Positions 1-12,539 of a DNA stretch of 64,000 nucleotides are shown here, piece after piece. Source of the DNA: Rhyzopertha dominica (lineage: Eukaryota; Arthropoda; Insecta; Coleoptera; Bostrichidae); NCBI GenBank assembly GCA_025024175.1, contig QCXZ01000086.1:20736245-20800244 (forward strand), written 5' to 3'. Within the stretch, counting starts at the first letter, position 1; each line of letters begins with the position of its first letter. A program made the translations under genes and the position numbers. The notes under the pieces were generated by a model. It was not told the origin of the DNA, ran no database searches, and saw only the letters and a program-made list of their open reading frames with translations.

Positions 1-2911
1 CCGGTTAACCTACGATAGTTTTTTCGGGAATTTTTTATTAAAAATTACGAACAAAAGTATAGCATCTCTACTTTGTACTAGTAGGCGTGTAACACCCCTG
101 GTATTAAATCATAGGTAAAGACNGACCGGTGTGGTTAAGTGTCGTAAAAATTAGTGAAATTTAAATAAGCATTGTTGTATGCGCAGTATATTTNTGGTCC
201 CACAATAACTTGGTTATTTGAGGATTTACAAAGTAGCTTAAATTGAGACGAAGTTGATGCCNAACAATAATTTAAGGTACCTGCAACAGTTTTTCAGTTA
301 AAAAATCTCGATTGTTTTAAATCGCTTATACCCTCGCTTATACCTTTTGTTGCTAGAATTGTTTTTGGAATTCCCAAAAGGCGCTTTCATGGCACTCGTT
401 TAAGTAGTTTTTAATGCAGATACAAATGTGACATCATCTTATAGAGTGTCACTTTTCACTTTTGACATTTTTAAAAAAGAGTTCAACATAATGTAACACT
501 TAGTATTTTACTAGCTATATATTTGTAGCCTCAACTTTTATTTAATAGGCAAATTTAATTTCCAAGTGCAAATTGTTACGGGGCACAGAAACAACAGTTA
601 ACATAAAATCGTTTGTTCAACCATAGCCAACTATTCTAAATCAGCGTTTTAGTGGATTTTAAGTGTAATTTTTTTGTANAATAGGTATTAAGTATTGCAT
701 ATCGCTTAACTTTTAAATGAAACTAGAAAAAATGCATCTGAAGTAAAAACTATAAAAAAGTGTACCAAAAGAAAGTTTAAACAAAAAGGTTCAAGGCCAT
801 TATGAAATCGACATTTTATTTCTTTAATGTCTCAAAAACTGTTGCAGATAATTTAATTATTTTGAAAACGTCTTGTTAAGCGTCGAATTTAGGTTTGTCT
901 CCATGCATAGACACGAGAGGTGGGACACCTACTATCAAATCAAAATATTCAGGTGGCAACTGCTGTTGAACCATGTATTTTACGTAATTCCTCAAATTTG
1001 TTGAAAAATTTTCCACGCGCTTTTATTTTTATAGTTATATTTGGTTAAATGCGTCACAAAATAACTGTACCATGCGTCTATTTATAAATGTATTTTAACT
1101 TTCCGATGTAGTTTATAGCGAAAACAGCATAAAAATGAATGTGCTTCACATTCGATTAATTAATTGCAGATTAGTGACGAATATTTTGCTTTGCATTTCA
1201 AATTGTTATAACAGTTTTGTGCTAACAATTGTAAACGAATTATTACATCAGACTTCAATATTTATGTCACATTTGATCACATATTTCCCAGGTTTTATTT
1301 GGGGAATTTTTATTAGTCTTGCCTCTAGAAGAATAGCCTTCTTAATATATAAAATTCCAAGGAAAATTCTGTCATGCTCCATTGATTTTTCTTTGTTTCC
1401 AATTATTTAAACGCGAGCAGTTCATCTTACTAATGATGCGACAAGCGTATAATTTATTATCGCATGTGGGTTCAAGGTGTATGTAGTTTTAGATTACACG
1501 TTAAAGCAGCGGAGTGCGTATTTTTGTTTGCGTAATTAGCGGCATTTAGAGATCGACAGTCGGTGCAAAAAGTAAACTTGAATGACCAACAATCGCGACG
1601 TAGTTTCCCATCAGTCACTGCGACAATGCAAAATGGGCGCAGTATCCTTTTGTTGTTGCATGGTCGATATCCGCGTTGCTAGTTTTCTTCTCCACAGGGA
1701 CACTGGTTAGGAACATCGGAGGGAATAAGGAATAAAATTGTTTGTATCGAAGCTCGCCATGTAGACAGGCATGAAAATAAAGGGCGTATTACCTCTGTCT
1801 TTATACTTACCGGCATTATCTTAATTGGAGACGGCGGGCCCCAATTAGAACTGACTGCAGTGGAATAATTCGATATTGAATATCAAACTGAACTTACGCA
1901 TGGGTGATCTAGGAAACTACGGTGGTTAGAGAGCTTGTTGTGTCTCTTGCTTTTAAGTGCGGAAGGACTGATTAAAACATGGTTTTAGGGTAACTGTTTT
2001 TATTTTCGGAAGTATTTAAATTTCAGAATTTTTTATCTGCTCATTCGCTTTAAAATGGTCGAAAACGTAAAAAAACACAATTTGAGCAAAAAAATTCTTG
2101 TCTGTGGTTTTGTTTGTGGACACGATAACTTTCGAAAGACTTAATATATGAACTTGAAATTTGGCAAACGTATAGATCTCAACTATCCAAAGCGACCTAT
2201 TGTTTGTGGGATAAGTAGGATATCGGGAATGGGGTGCAATTGGGGGGTTTCTACCCTTTTTGCAAATTTTTATTTTTTTATTTTTTTTTCGCTTTAGTAT
2301 GTATGTTTTTTTAAAATTAAACAAAACAGTTTTTTTTAAATTTAATCATGTGTAAGTTGTTTTAAACATGTTTTTTTCTCTTACTTAGTTAAAAACATGT
2401 TTAAAACGTTTTATACATGCACTCCATGCAAATTACTATGTGTATTAGTGAAAATAAATACGAGTAGATGACGCAAAGCGTAGCAGTTGTCTAAAAATCC
2501 CTAGGTGACTACGATTGCCTGTTGTCATTGGTCATTTGTATTCGATGTGTACGGCGTTTACGCGACAATTATAGTTATTATGAGCCGGTTTTTGTTTTCT
2601 CTTTTAAGGGAAAATCAACTCTGTTATTAAAATCCAGACTCATCATATACTGGCTACTGGGTGGATTTTAGCTAATATCAACTTTAACAAAGAGAAAAGA
2701 ACCGACCTTGTATGTTTAAAGTTCAACAATTACAATAACCAGTAGGAGAAATAATGCAGGGTGGAATTACTTCGACAAAATTAATGTAAAAAATGTGTAG
2801 AGAGAAAAAATGCTCTAAATCTAGTTACCAGTCGTATAGTATAAGAAATAAAAACGTAAATGTCATTTTGACAATTGTGTAGAAGTTTTGATTCAATTTG
2901 CAGCGGTTTTT
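1..2911. other. AT-rich intergenic or intronic sequence, no gene recognised
   Basis: Open frames here are short, AT-rich and lack recognisable motifs. A somewhat more GC-rich patch lies around 1550-1930. A degenerate palindrome lies at about 2578-2715: the segment near 2584 (ccggtttttgttttctc) recurs inverted near 2690 (gagaaaagaaccgac). It looks like a small decayed foldback element. Nothing else could be assigned. Confidence 0.6.
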
Positions 2912-3161
2912 TTAAGTTTTTCTTCGTGAAATGCAAACGTATATTACCCTAACTAACAAGAGAGATAAAAGAAACGAAAATAATAGCAAGTAGACTATTC
3001 AGTCATTTATTAACAGTTCCCGTATTTTATTTTAATTGGGCTGGTGCACAACTATAGCCCCATCTAAATTTCACACAGATTTGAAGAAATTTTAACAAAA
3101 CATTCGTATTGAATTGAATTGGTTTGGGCTCCAATCTTCCTAGTTAGTTCAAAAATTCTAG

Positions 3162-4453
3162 AATTGGGTATTATCAGTATTTTTGAAAATTACGGAAAAT
3201 GAATCTTGAATTGCATATATATCGTACGCCATGCTAAGAAAAACAAAAAAAATATTTGTAGGTAGAGAATTTCAGGTCTGAAATTCGAATCTTAGGAGTC
3301 ACCGCCAAAACGCTTCTATCCAAGGTTATTCAACTCGTAACGTCAAGTGTCATGTAAACATTACCGAGGAGCGTGCTGTTTAATGCTGTAGTATCAGTCT
3401 TGTATTGGAAAAGCTTTTGTGTGGTGTTTTTTGAAAGGACGGTGTAAGAGGTCGCACCAAAAAGTGATTTGTGTAGTTTTACAAGCATCTATTATGTATG
3501 GAAGACAAAACAAGTATTGTTTTGTACATGGTTATAAAAGTACTTCTGTCAGTACAGCTAACAAAATTTTTGTAACCGTTCCTCGAGATTATCAACGTAT
3601 GAAAAAGTTGTTTAAGGCCCCTAGACGTGATATGCCGAAATCGCAAAGTTTGTTTTTCTGTTGTGAAGATCATCTTAATTCTTACTGTAAGTTTTATTAT
3701 TCTTTTTGGGGTTATAATCGTTTACCATTAATTTCCATTTTGTTATAGCTTGAAGAGGATATGAAAAATTATATGCGTTTTAAGTTGATAGAGAGAAATA
3801 TTATAACAAAGAACGACGTTGTTCTCCATATATTCGACTGTTAGCCAGACCGGAAACGAGCCAAAAGAACCCCGAAAATAAATGGCAATTTATATTTATT
3901 CTGTCCTCTAAAATAAATGTCAAGTTTAGGGTACATTTTTATGTTTACAAATAGTATGTTTCCAACAACCCACTGTGATCAAATTATCAATGCTACGTTA
4001 ATTTGATAAAAAGTTCACTTATGCTGTTGCTTATTGCTTTTACGTTCGTCATCTCCGCCGCGTTGAACCGCTCATCGCTGTACACAAATTCCATAACAAT
4101 GAACATGCTTTCAGAAGTCATAACTCATAAGTATTTTACTTTTTCTTGGCGTATTTTAATTCGCTTGTCACAAATTGAACGCAAACAACAAACTGATAAA
4201 TTGACGGGCTGAGGCTGACGCGTGACGCGCTGACCCCAGATGTAAACAAGCGGCCATTTACAAGACACCTGACGTCACGGCCAATANGTTCGCNTTCTGG
4301 CGGTCCCTTTAAATATTCACATTTTTAATATTAGAAATACACCTTACGATCCATTTTTTCAAATTTATAAGCTGTCACAGCTGTTTTGTGGATTAGATGC
4401 TACCTATTAATATGCAATTTAATAAAATATAAATACATGGCAAATACCCAATT
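3162..4453 (+). mobile_element. THAP-bearing small DNA transposon, copy 1 (nested in Tc1)
   Basis: Both ends are AATT-flanked and inverted: the left reads AATTGGGTATT and the right AATACCCAATT. Sequence between them is closely similar to 7876-9149 and 32420-33695, while the flanks differ, so this is an independent mobile unit. It holds a two-exon THAP-like coding region in the left half. In the right half is a GC-richer conserved block with the tract ctgacgcgtgacgcgctgac. No DDE transposase is visible, so it is probably non-autonomous, or else encodes only an accessory protein. Confidence 0.8.
3494..3844 (+). pseudogene. THAP-domain-like gene, exons 3494-3686 and 3749-3844
   Basis: Exon 1 begins MYGRQNKYCFVHGYKST and ends after FFCCEDHLNSY. 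Exon 2 reads LEEDM...RFKLIE...NDVVLHIFDC and then stops. This follows the THAP C2CH zinc-finger pattern: an N-terminal Cys, then C-x2-H in CEDH, then an AVPTIF-like tail, here VVLHIF. The second zinc ligand appears to be His (CFVHG) instead of Cys, and the conserved Trp is absent. GT-AG borders are clear (ACT|GTAAGT ... TTATAG|CTT), but exon 1 ends in phase 1 while exon 2 reads in phase 0, so the spliced frame is off by one. The same offset occurs in all three copies. Confidence 0.65.
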
Positions 4454-5236
4454 CATGTATCCAACCAAATTATTTAATGTTCTTGGTTCCAAATTGGTCC
4501 ATACCTCTTCTAATGAATTTTTGAGTTCATTTATGGTGGCATACTGTCGGTTATTCGCATATATTCGCCGGACTAAGATACCCCAAAGGTTTTCAATTGG
4601 GTTCATGTCATGTTTGGTTGGCAAACCAAGCCGTCGACTGTCTACTGACACGAATCCTCGCATTATCTTGTTGGAAAATGATATCTCGTTCGTAACTGTC
4701 ATTTAAAAAAGGCATTAAATTTGCCTCAAGAAGTTGAGTGTACTCTCGACTGTTCATTCGTGTTGATGGGTAAGCCAATATTAAAACGCCTGCTTTTGTA
4801 AAGGCACCCCATACCATTAAGGTACCACCTCCAAGTAATTGTAAAGTTTTGGTTTACATTTCCCCAATTCCGATTCATATTCTCACGAGCAAATTCTAAA
4901 CAGGCTGTTTTATGGTGAGGAAGAAGTCTCGGACATTTGGTTAGTTTTTGTGTTCACTTTTCTTCAGAACCCTCCCTATAGTCCATTTTGAAATATCAAG
5001 CCCGCAATCTTGGGCAATTCTTTTTCGACTTTTTAAAATGTTACTCGTTGTAGCAATAATTCTTCTTGTAGCTCTGGGCGAAATTTTTTTCTTAGGACCA
5101 CCTTTTTTGTTTGTGCCATACTGTTCAGGGTTTCTCAAATAATTGGCGACAATTTTACGAGACCGGTTAATTTTTTGGCGACTAAAGCCTTTATCCCAAA
5201 AAAGCCAAGATTTTACCTTTTCCATGTCACTCAGAC

Positions 5237-7082
5237 CCAAGTTTGTGATCACGCTTTTCTCAACTCAAAAACAATAAATTGTAGAAGTGTGATACATTTT
5301 TGAAATCAGGAAAAATATCCTTTTCAATGATGTGTCTTTGACGCCCCTTCCCACTAAAAAAATGCAACTTGCGCGCATATTTCGCAAACGAGAGCTGACA
5401 CAGAGTTGAAAAAAATTCCAGAAAATGCTTTTTAATTACCCATAGGCCCATGCACAATTTCAGAAAAATCGGTCGAACAGAACCTGAAATATCCCGCTGG
5501 TTCCATACTTTGTAGCCATTCGGTGTATGTACATTGTGAGGCAGCTTTTCGCAGTCAAATAGTGATAAGCGGAAGGTCGAATAAATATTTACCCAATTCG
5601 ATCTGAAGTTTACACAAAAAAAAATACGAATTACGGTCATTATAACGCGTAATATTCTGGAGTGGTGCCTAAAAACCCAAGAATATTCTAATTGCACGTA
5701 CATTGCTAGCTATTCAAATGTAACCTGATTATATTTGATTGCTCGCTATAATAGTAACATATTAGCGCTAATAATGCATGTTACGTAGGTAAATCGTTAT
5801 TTAATGTAATGGGTGATGGGTTGATCCGACTAGTTCTATCAAAAGCATTACCTATTAAGTCAATTGTCTTAATTGTACGATACTGATAAAACGTGTTGTC
5901 CAGTGTCTTGCTGATACCGATCTAGTCGTGTGAACGGCACAAATGTTCTAAGAATTTTGTTCGTGCTCCACGCTGGGTTTTTATACTTCCTTCATGTCCG
6001 AGAAGTGGACTTCCCATTGCTTCCGATTCTTGCTTGTAACAGACTCCCTATGCACAGCGAATACCTTTTAGTCTCGGCAATGCTGTCCAGTCGCGCCTTT
6101 GAAAGTTTTGTTTCCCTGGTTTTGTTGTGTCTGGAGTGTGCGTCTATAGATAGAAGTCCTGTACACCACGCCAATACATCAGCACTTCATATTCCCCGTG
6201 GGTGGTACCTGTTCGATCAGGAAATTTTATATCTTTTGTCGGAAAAGTTTACCCCTACAGCTGTATCGAGGTGGCATAACTAAAAGACATGAAGAAGTCT
6301 AGATTGACGTGGGGTGAGGGTACATGTGCGCCCTAGAGCTAAATAATCGCAAATTGCAGAAATTTAGAAGCCATCCAAATCTCACTATNAAAGTACTGTA
6401 TTGTTTACCTTAAAGTATATAAATTGTATTTTCCTACCCGACTGTACTCAAAATTAGCATAACTTATGTAATAATTAATAATCCGGTTAAAATGTATTTT
6501 GTTACCTATCTGTTGGTTTTTCTTAAAAATAGTAGGTGAAGTTAAAAGTTGATTGTAAAAACACTTCATTAAAGAAAAATTATAATTAGGTAATAAGCGT
6601 AATTAGAACATTTTTACATATCTTGATTTGCTTAATTCGGCTGATAAATAGACGTTTGTTGCGTGTTATTTTATTATTACTACATTTATTATTTTGAAAC
6701 TCTGGCTGTTGACGATCTGTTAACAAATTGAGCTTCTTGATTCTGATATAAAATATCAAAGCTTTTGGCTCTAGATGATCGTATCAACTGTCGCCAAATG
6801 TCGTGGTTGATCGCTTTTTAATTAGCTCATAAACATGATATGTCTGGGTGTGTCTTAAAAAAATAACATTAGATGGTTTGATGGAACACATTATTACATT
6901 TTTCGCTTCTCCGCAATATTCTAGGCATATAATAGTGTACCATTTCTTATACCTAAGTCTAAGCTTTTTTCCTAATTCCAGTTTTCCACATATGGATCGA
7001 GGCGGTTCTTGGTGGGACACCCCGTATAGTATTATATGCCCTGATTATAATAAATTTCTAACTGATGCTATAATAATTGTTA
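5237..7082. other. No gene recognised
   Basis: An open frame of 147 codons on the minus strand (5260-5703) has no recognisable domain and biased, repeat-like content. The stretch at 5930-6283 is more GC-rich, but neither strand gives a convincing protein. The remainder is AT-rich. The region ends at the TA (7081-7082) that flanks the complete Tc1-like element. Confidence 0.5.
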
Positions 7083-7875
7083 AACTGGGGAGCATAACTA
7101 TAGCCCCATCCTAAATTTTGAGTTTTTCGTCGTCAAATACAAACGAAAATTAATGTTACCATGAAGAGGGATAAAAGAAACGAAAATAATAAGAGGTAGA
7201 CCATTCATTAATTTATTAGCAGTTTTTTAAATTGGACTGGTGCACAACTATAGCCCCATCTTAATTTCACACAGAATTGAACAAATTTTAACAAAACATT
7301 CGTAAATTAATAATGGGTTTGGCCTCTATTCTCCCTAGTTAGCTCAAAAATTCTAGTTCATGCTTCCAACCAAATTATTTAATATTCTTGATTCCAAATT
7401 GACCCAGACGTCTTCTAATGAATTTTTGAGTTCATTTATGGCGGTATACTGTCGATTATCCGCATATACTCGCCGAACTAAGATATCCCAAAGGTTTTTA
7501 ATTGGGTTCATGTTAGATGAAGAAGAAGGACACTATAACGATTCGCATTATCTTGTTGGAAAATGAAATCTCGTTCATAATTGTTATTTAAAAAAGACTT
7601 TAAATTTGTCTCAAGAACTTGAATGTACTCTTGACTGTTCATTCATGTTGATGGGTAAGACAATGTTAAAACGCCTACTTTTGTAAAGGCACTCCATACC
7701 CTTAACGTACCACCTCCAAAGTTTCGTTTTGAAAGATACCCGGGTTCTCTCCTCAAATCTCGCCAATAACAATTGAAACCATCTGAAATTTAAAAAAAAA
7801 TATGGTTTAATTCGAGGTTTAATTGTAAAGTTTTGGTTTGCATTTTCCCAATTTCGATTCATATTCTCACGAGAA

Positions 7876-9149
7876 AATTGGATATTATCACTATTTTTAA
7901 AAACTACGTAAAATGAATCTTGAAGTGCATATATATCGTACGCCATGTTAAAAAAACAAAAAAAATATTTGTAGGTAGAGAATTTCAGGTCACCGCCAAA
8001 ACGCTTCTATCCAAGGTTATTCAACTCGTGACGTCTAGTGTCATGTAAACATTACCGAGGAGCGTGCTGTTTAATGGTGTACTATCATTCTTGTATTGGA
8101 AAAGCTTTTGTGTGGTGTTTATTGAAAGGACGGTGTAAGAGGTCGCACCAAAAAGGGATTTGTGTAGTTTTACAAGCATCTATTATATATGGAAAACAAA
8201 ACAGGTGTTGTTTTGTACATGGTTATAAAAGTACTTCAGTCAATACAGCTAACAAAATTTTTGTAACCGTTCCTCGAAACTATCAACGTATGAAAAAGTT
8301 GTTAAAAGGCCCCTAGACGTGGTATGCCGAAATCGCAAAGTTTGTTTTTCTGTTGTGAAGATCATCTTAATTCTTACTGTAAGTTTTATTATTCTTTTTG
8401 AGGTTATAAGTGTTAACCATTCAGTTTCCATTTTGTTATAGCTTGAAGAAGGTATGATAAATTATATGCGTTTTAAGTCGATAGAGGGAAATGTTATAAT
8501 AAAGAACGACGTTGTTCCGCATATATTCGACTGTTAGCCGGACCGGAAACGAGCCGCAAGAGCCCCGAAAATAAATGGCAATTTATATTTATTCTGACCT
8601 CTAAAATAAATGTTTAGGGTAAATTTTTTATTCTTACATTTTTATGTTTACAAATAGTGTGTTTCCAACAACCCCACTATGATCAAATTATCAGTGCTAC
8701 GTTAATTGGNTAAAAAGTTCACCTATGCTGTTGCTTTTACGATCCTCATCTCCGCCGCGTTGAACCGCTCGTCGCNGTACACAAATTCCATAACAATGAA
8801 CATGACTTCAGAAGTCATAATTCATAAGTATTTCACTTTTCCTTGGCGTATTTTAATTCGCTTGTCACAAAATGAACGCAAACAACAAACTAATAAATTG
8901 ACGGGCTGAGGCTGACGCGTGACGCGCTGACCCCAGATGTAAACAAGCGGCCATTTACTAGACACCTGACGTCACGGCCAATATGTTCACGTTTTGGCGG
9001 TCCCTTTAAATATTCACATTTTTAATATTAAAAACACACCTTACGATCCATTTTTCGAATTTATAAGCTGTCACAGCTGTTTTGTGGATTAGATGCTACC
9101 TATTAATATGAAATTTAATAAAATATAAATACGTGGCAAATACCCAATT
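7876..9149 (+). mobile_element. THAP-bearing small DNA transposon, copy 2 (nested in Tc1)
   Basis: AATT occurs at both borders (7876-7879 and 9146-9149). The uninterrupted host sequence can be read in the related Tc1 copy at about 55432-55452 (cgagcaaattccacacgg), where AATT occurs once. This supports AATT, or part of it, as the target-site duplication. The left border is slightly mutated (AATTGGATATT). The THAP exon pair is inside at 8189-8378 and 8442-8537. Confidence 0.82.
8189..8537 (+). pseudogene. THAP-domain-like gene, copy 2 (exons 8189-8378 and 8442-8537)
   Basis: The start reads MYGKQNRCCFVHGYKST, and the CEDHL segment comes just before a GTAAGT donor at 8379. The second exon starts LEEG and ends at 8537. 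A frameshift lies in the run tgttaaaaggcccc near 8305, and a splice-phase offset like that of copy 1 is present, so this copy cannot encode a complete THAP finger. Confidence 0.6.
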
Positions 9150-9767
9150 CCAAACGAGCTGTTTTATGGCGAGGAAGAAGTCTCGGACATTTTCTTAGTT
9201 TTGGGCGTACAGAACCCTCCCTATGGTCCATTTTGAAACATCAAGCCCGCACTCTTGGGCAATTCTTTTTCGACTTTTTAAAGTGTTACTCGCTGTAGCA
9301 ATAATTCTTTTGCAGCTCTGGGTGATTTTTTTTCTTAGGGTCACTATGCTTGTTTGTGCCATACTGTTCAGGGTTTCGCCAATAAATAACGACAACTGTA
9401 CGAGACCGGTTAATTCTTTGAGCAATTTTTCGGCGACTAAAGCCTTCATCCCAAAAAGCCAAGATTTTACCTTTTTCCATGTCACTCAGATACCTTCCAC
9501 GAGGCATTTTTAACACAATTGTCACAACACAGTGACAGTTAATATTTAATGATAAAATATAAACATTTTTTACTCTAGTTATGCACCACGCAGATTTTAG
9601 AAATTATTTCATTAAATTATGAAAATTATTTATAAATTACTTTAAATAGTCCAAATCCTATTATTTTTATTTCTTTTACCCTTCTTGTAAGTTACATTAA
9701 ATTACGTTTGCATTTGGCCAAGAAAAACTGATAATTCAAGGTGGAGCTATAGTTATCCTCCCCAGTG

Positions 9768-12539
9768 TATTATGCATTCTCTTTAAAAATTTGAATAAAC
9801 ATGTAGCAAAACTGAGTAAATCATTGTTTGTACTTACGAGGAGAAACATTATCATGTTATCTTTCCAAAACAAGTTCCAGCATTGTTCCTCCACGACGAC
9901 ACATTTTATCATTAATAGGCATGAGAAAAGCAATAGTATTGTCGCGCTAAATTACCAAATAACACGCTGCCTGGAGATGAGAAACTATTAAACGTAAGTG
10001 ACTTGCAACTCTACCTCATTGAATACTTGATTCATTCCTATTCATTTCTTTAAACTTGAAGCTTGCCATCCTTTACCATATGATAAAGCAGAACCGAATT
10101 TAAAGAAAACAACCCTCATTTGAATAAAAGTGAGTTACAATACAGAAGTAACTTATTATTTGGCGGATTTCACGTGAACGGACACCCCAAAAAATTTGGG
10201 TTTATCAAATTCGTTTTTATTTTGTTATGTCTGAACGCAAAACAATAATAATTTTGCGTGTACAGCGCAGTTGCCTAGCCTAAATTTTAGGTTTGAATTT
10301 TTTTTATGGAAAAAAGTGCAAATAATATTTTAACTTTAAATTTGCCTACATTTGGATCGGTTATCGCTTCTTTACTGAATATCTAAAACATTTCGGAACA
10401 TTTTTAGGATGTGGTAAACGTTACACAATTAAATTTGTACAAACACACGTTTGTCATTTATTTAGTTTGATAACTTCAGGTACATTGAAGTGACAGCGAT
10501 TTGACAAAATTAACGATTGAGCACTACCCAGATATCCGAAACCTCACCCCACTATGTGACCAGGGGAAATAGTCACGTAGTACTTAAAAAACTAGTTTTT
10601 GGCTTTGGTTTCTCTACGTTCCGTGGTCTTTTAGTTTTTGGAACAATATAACTTACCATTGGTTGTAAAGAAGCATTTTGTTCGTTCGAATTCCTGTCTA
10701 TCACCAAACGAGCATTGCTCAAAACATCTAATTCTACATCTTCCAAAAAAACAACAAAGTTATTATTTCTATGATCTTAATATCTCTTCAGGAGTAAACT
10801 CCCCTAACGTTTTACTTAGGATTCGTGTCGTTGGTTTTTTGCAAACTTTATTTTCTGATGCTACTGTATTTTCTTAAATTTGACATTTTAGTGTGGACAT
10901 GATTCTCCATTATATTTTAAAAATGTACTGAACCTAAATGGCAACTTTTTAAATTTGATGCTTACGTGGACAGGCTTCCATTGTCTACATTGTTGCAAAT
11001 TTATATAGAGGGAACCTTTCTGCAGGGATTACGTTTTTAATCTAATTTGAGTGCAAGCTTAATTGCCGCTCTAAAGTTAGCGCCTCGGGGCTATAGTGCA
11101 TTTAGCTTTGTAGTTCCAATAGCTTTGATATCAAAGTATTGTCACTAAAAGACCTTGAAAAAGTAGATTGATAGGACGTCAAAAATAACCAATGATAATA
11201 TACATATATATTCTTATGAAAATCATTAACACATTACACAGTTCTGTTAATTTCATGCGACTACGGTTGACTTTTATAAAAGCGTTGAAAAAGAAAAAAA
11301 TATTTTCATTGAACGATAAGAGATCTCGCATTTGCGCTCTATCCAGAATACATACATACATATATGTATTTATTCTGGATAGAGTATTGAAGAAAACCGC
11401 AGAAAAAGTCAAATCAGATCTCGATTGTCTTAAGCCAGTCTTCAACACCTTCATCAACACGATGGATCTGTTGACGATATGTTCAATGGGGTTGTTGCCC
11501 TTGACAGTAAATCGTTATTATAACACATGTGCGACTTTGCTTGGACCTAATGAATTTAGAAGCTGGCAATAGAAAAAATATTTTTAATGTTTTTGTATCT
11601 TATTTTTACCTTTAAAGGTTTACCGCCAAATTCAAATATTTCGTGATACGTCACCGTTCCTGGAGACGCACTACGCTATTGCGGCGATGCGCCGCATGCC
11701 CTGTTGCATGCTTGACACCTTAGTCGCTGTTGAACACGCGTATGTTCTGTGGATCTGTGCCTTTGTACCTTTGTTTACGTTTTCGTTTGAGAACGGAGGA
11801 CGCGTTAAAGTTTTGTTTTTATTTACTTAGTACGTTGTTGTTCAAACATAGATTGTGCAAGATTATGTGAAGGGATCATCGACAATTTACCAAAAATTGA
11901 CTTACACATGATTGACGAATTTTACATGAATGGAAACTTGTGTGGCCAGATCGTTCGATTTTAAGAAAATTAGGCGATTTTGCTATTTAAAGGTTGCGAC
12001 TTGAATAAAATGATGTAATGGCAGCTATACATGGTGTAACTCAGGTTTAAACAAGTTTACCTACTTAATAAATAGTTGTTCCAGTTTTAATATCACTTGA
12101 AATATTAACTTATCCTTCGCCTGCCATAAAATGAATTCTGTTTGCGATATATTTGCTGCAAGTTATAATTTTAATTTAATATATTTTACGTTTTAATATT
12201 TACAGTGAAAACGACTGACAACGAATCGCGTTTAACACATCCATTCGCGTGTAGGTTTTTATAATTCATAATTAGGATGGCGAGTTTGGAATAAAATGGC
12301 AACACTGCTGCGACTTCGATTACAGAAACTTCATTTCGGCCGACAGGATTGCCAGGATCAGAAAATGGCGTGGCAACATCACACAGTTACACCGCAGTAA
12401 GCGCGCCAGGGAACGCTGACGTCAGAGATTCAAACTTTAAACATAAACAATCTTTTTTAAGCATTAACTAAGCGCTTTGAAAAGATAAAAATTACAGGGG
12501 GCTATATTTTTTCATGCAGATTCATATTCTGCAATAAAA
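9768..12539. other. No confident gene; small hairpin and possible transposon debris
   Basis: A perfect 14 bp stem (CTCTATCCAGAATA ... TATTCTGGATAGAG) occurs at about 11338-11385 around a (CATA)n-like loop. At 10560-10880 the minus strand reads fragments such as SNARLVIDRNSNEQ and VPKTKRPRNVEKPKPK, which resemble the basic tails of pogo-like transposases, but this is weak. The GC-rich patches near 11650-11810 and 12290-12430 carry related inverted motifs (acgtcaccgttcctgg and cagggaacgctgacgt), a possible decayed inverted-repeat pair. Confidence 0.4.

Larger units (their letters stand above)
2912..5236 (-). mobile_element. Tc1-like DNA transposon, copy 1, truncated at both ends and carrying a THAP element
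   Basis: The left part matches subterminal sequence of the complete copy at 7083-9767 (for example gggataaaagaaacgaaaat). The outermost repeat (actggggag...) is missing, and the right end stops soon after the codons for SDMEK, so both ends are lost. Transposase pieces are on the minus strand. The N-terminal helix-turn-helix segment is at about 4941-5236 (FSRQKINRSRKIVANYLRNP). The DDE part is at 4400-4820 and includes MVWGAFTKAG, FQQDNA and NPIENLWG. These are standard Tc1 motifs, but the frames are broken. A 1.29 kb THAP element is inserted at 3162-4453. Confidence 0.85.
7083..9767 (-). mobile_element. Tc1-like DNA transposon, copy 2, complete ends with TA duplication, carrying a THAP element
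   Basis: The left end AACTGGGGAGCATAACTATA and the inverted right end, which reads CACTGGGGAGGATAACTATA on the minus strand, form terminal inverted repeats that continue for roughly 100 bp. TA flanks both sides (7081-7082 and 9768-9769). The minus strand encodes a typical Tc1 transposase start, MPRGRYLSDMEKGKILAFWD, from 9513 downward. It continues with IAQECGLDVSKWTIGRVL, a C-terminal half at about 7360-7830 (FEERTR, CLYKSRRFNI, FQQDNA) and several frameshifts. Without the nested THAP element (7876-9149) the unit would be about 1.4 kb, the usual size for Tc1-like elements. Confidence 0.88.

Noticed and set aside
1135..1410. 91-codon + frame
   Set aside because: Ile/Leu/Phe-rich translation of AT-rich sequence without splice signals or motifs.
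5260..5703. 147-codon minus-strand frame
   Set aside because: No domain or family pattern. Its composition and position beside a decayed Tc1 copy fit noncoding repeat sequence.
11192..11572. 126-codon + frame and its antisense partner
   Set aside because: Both run through a palindrome around a (CATA)n tract, which opens both strands. No protein motif.
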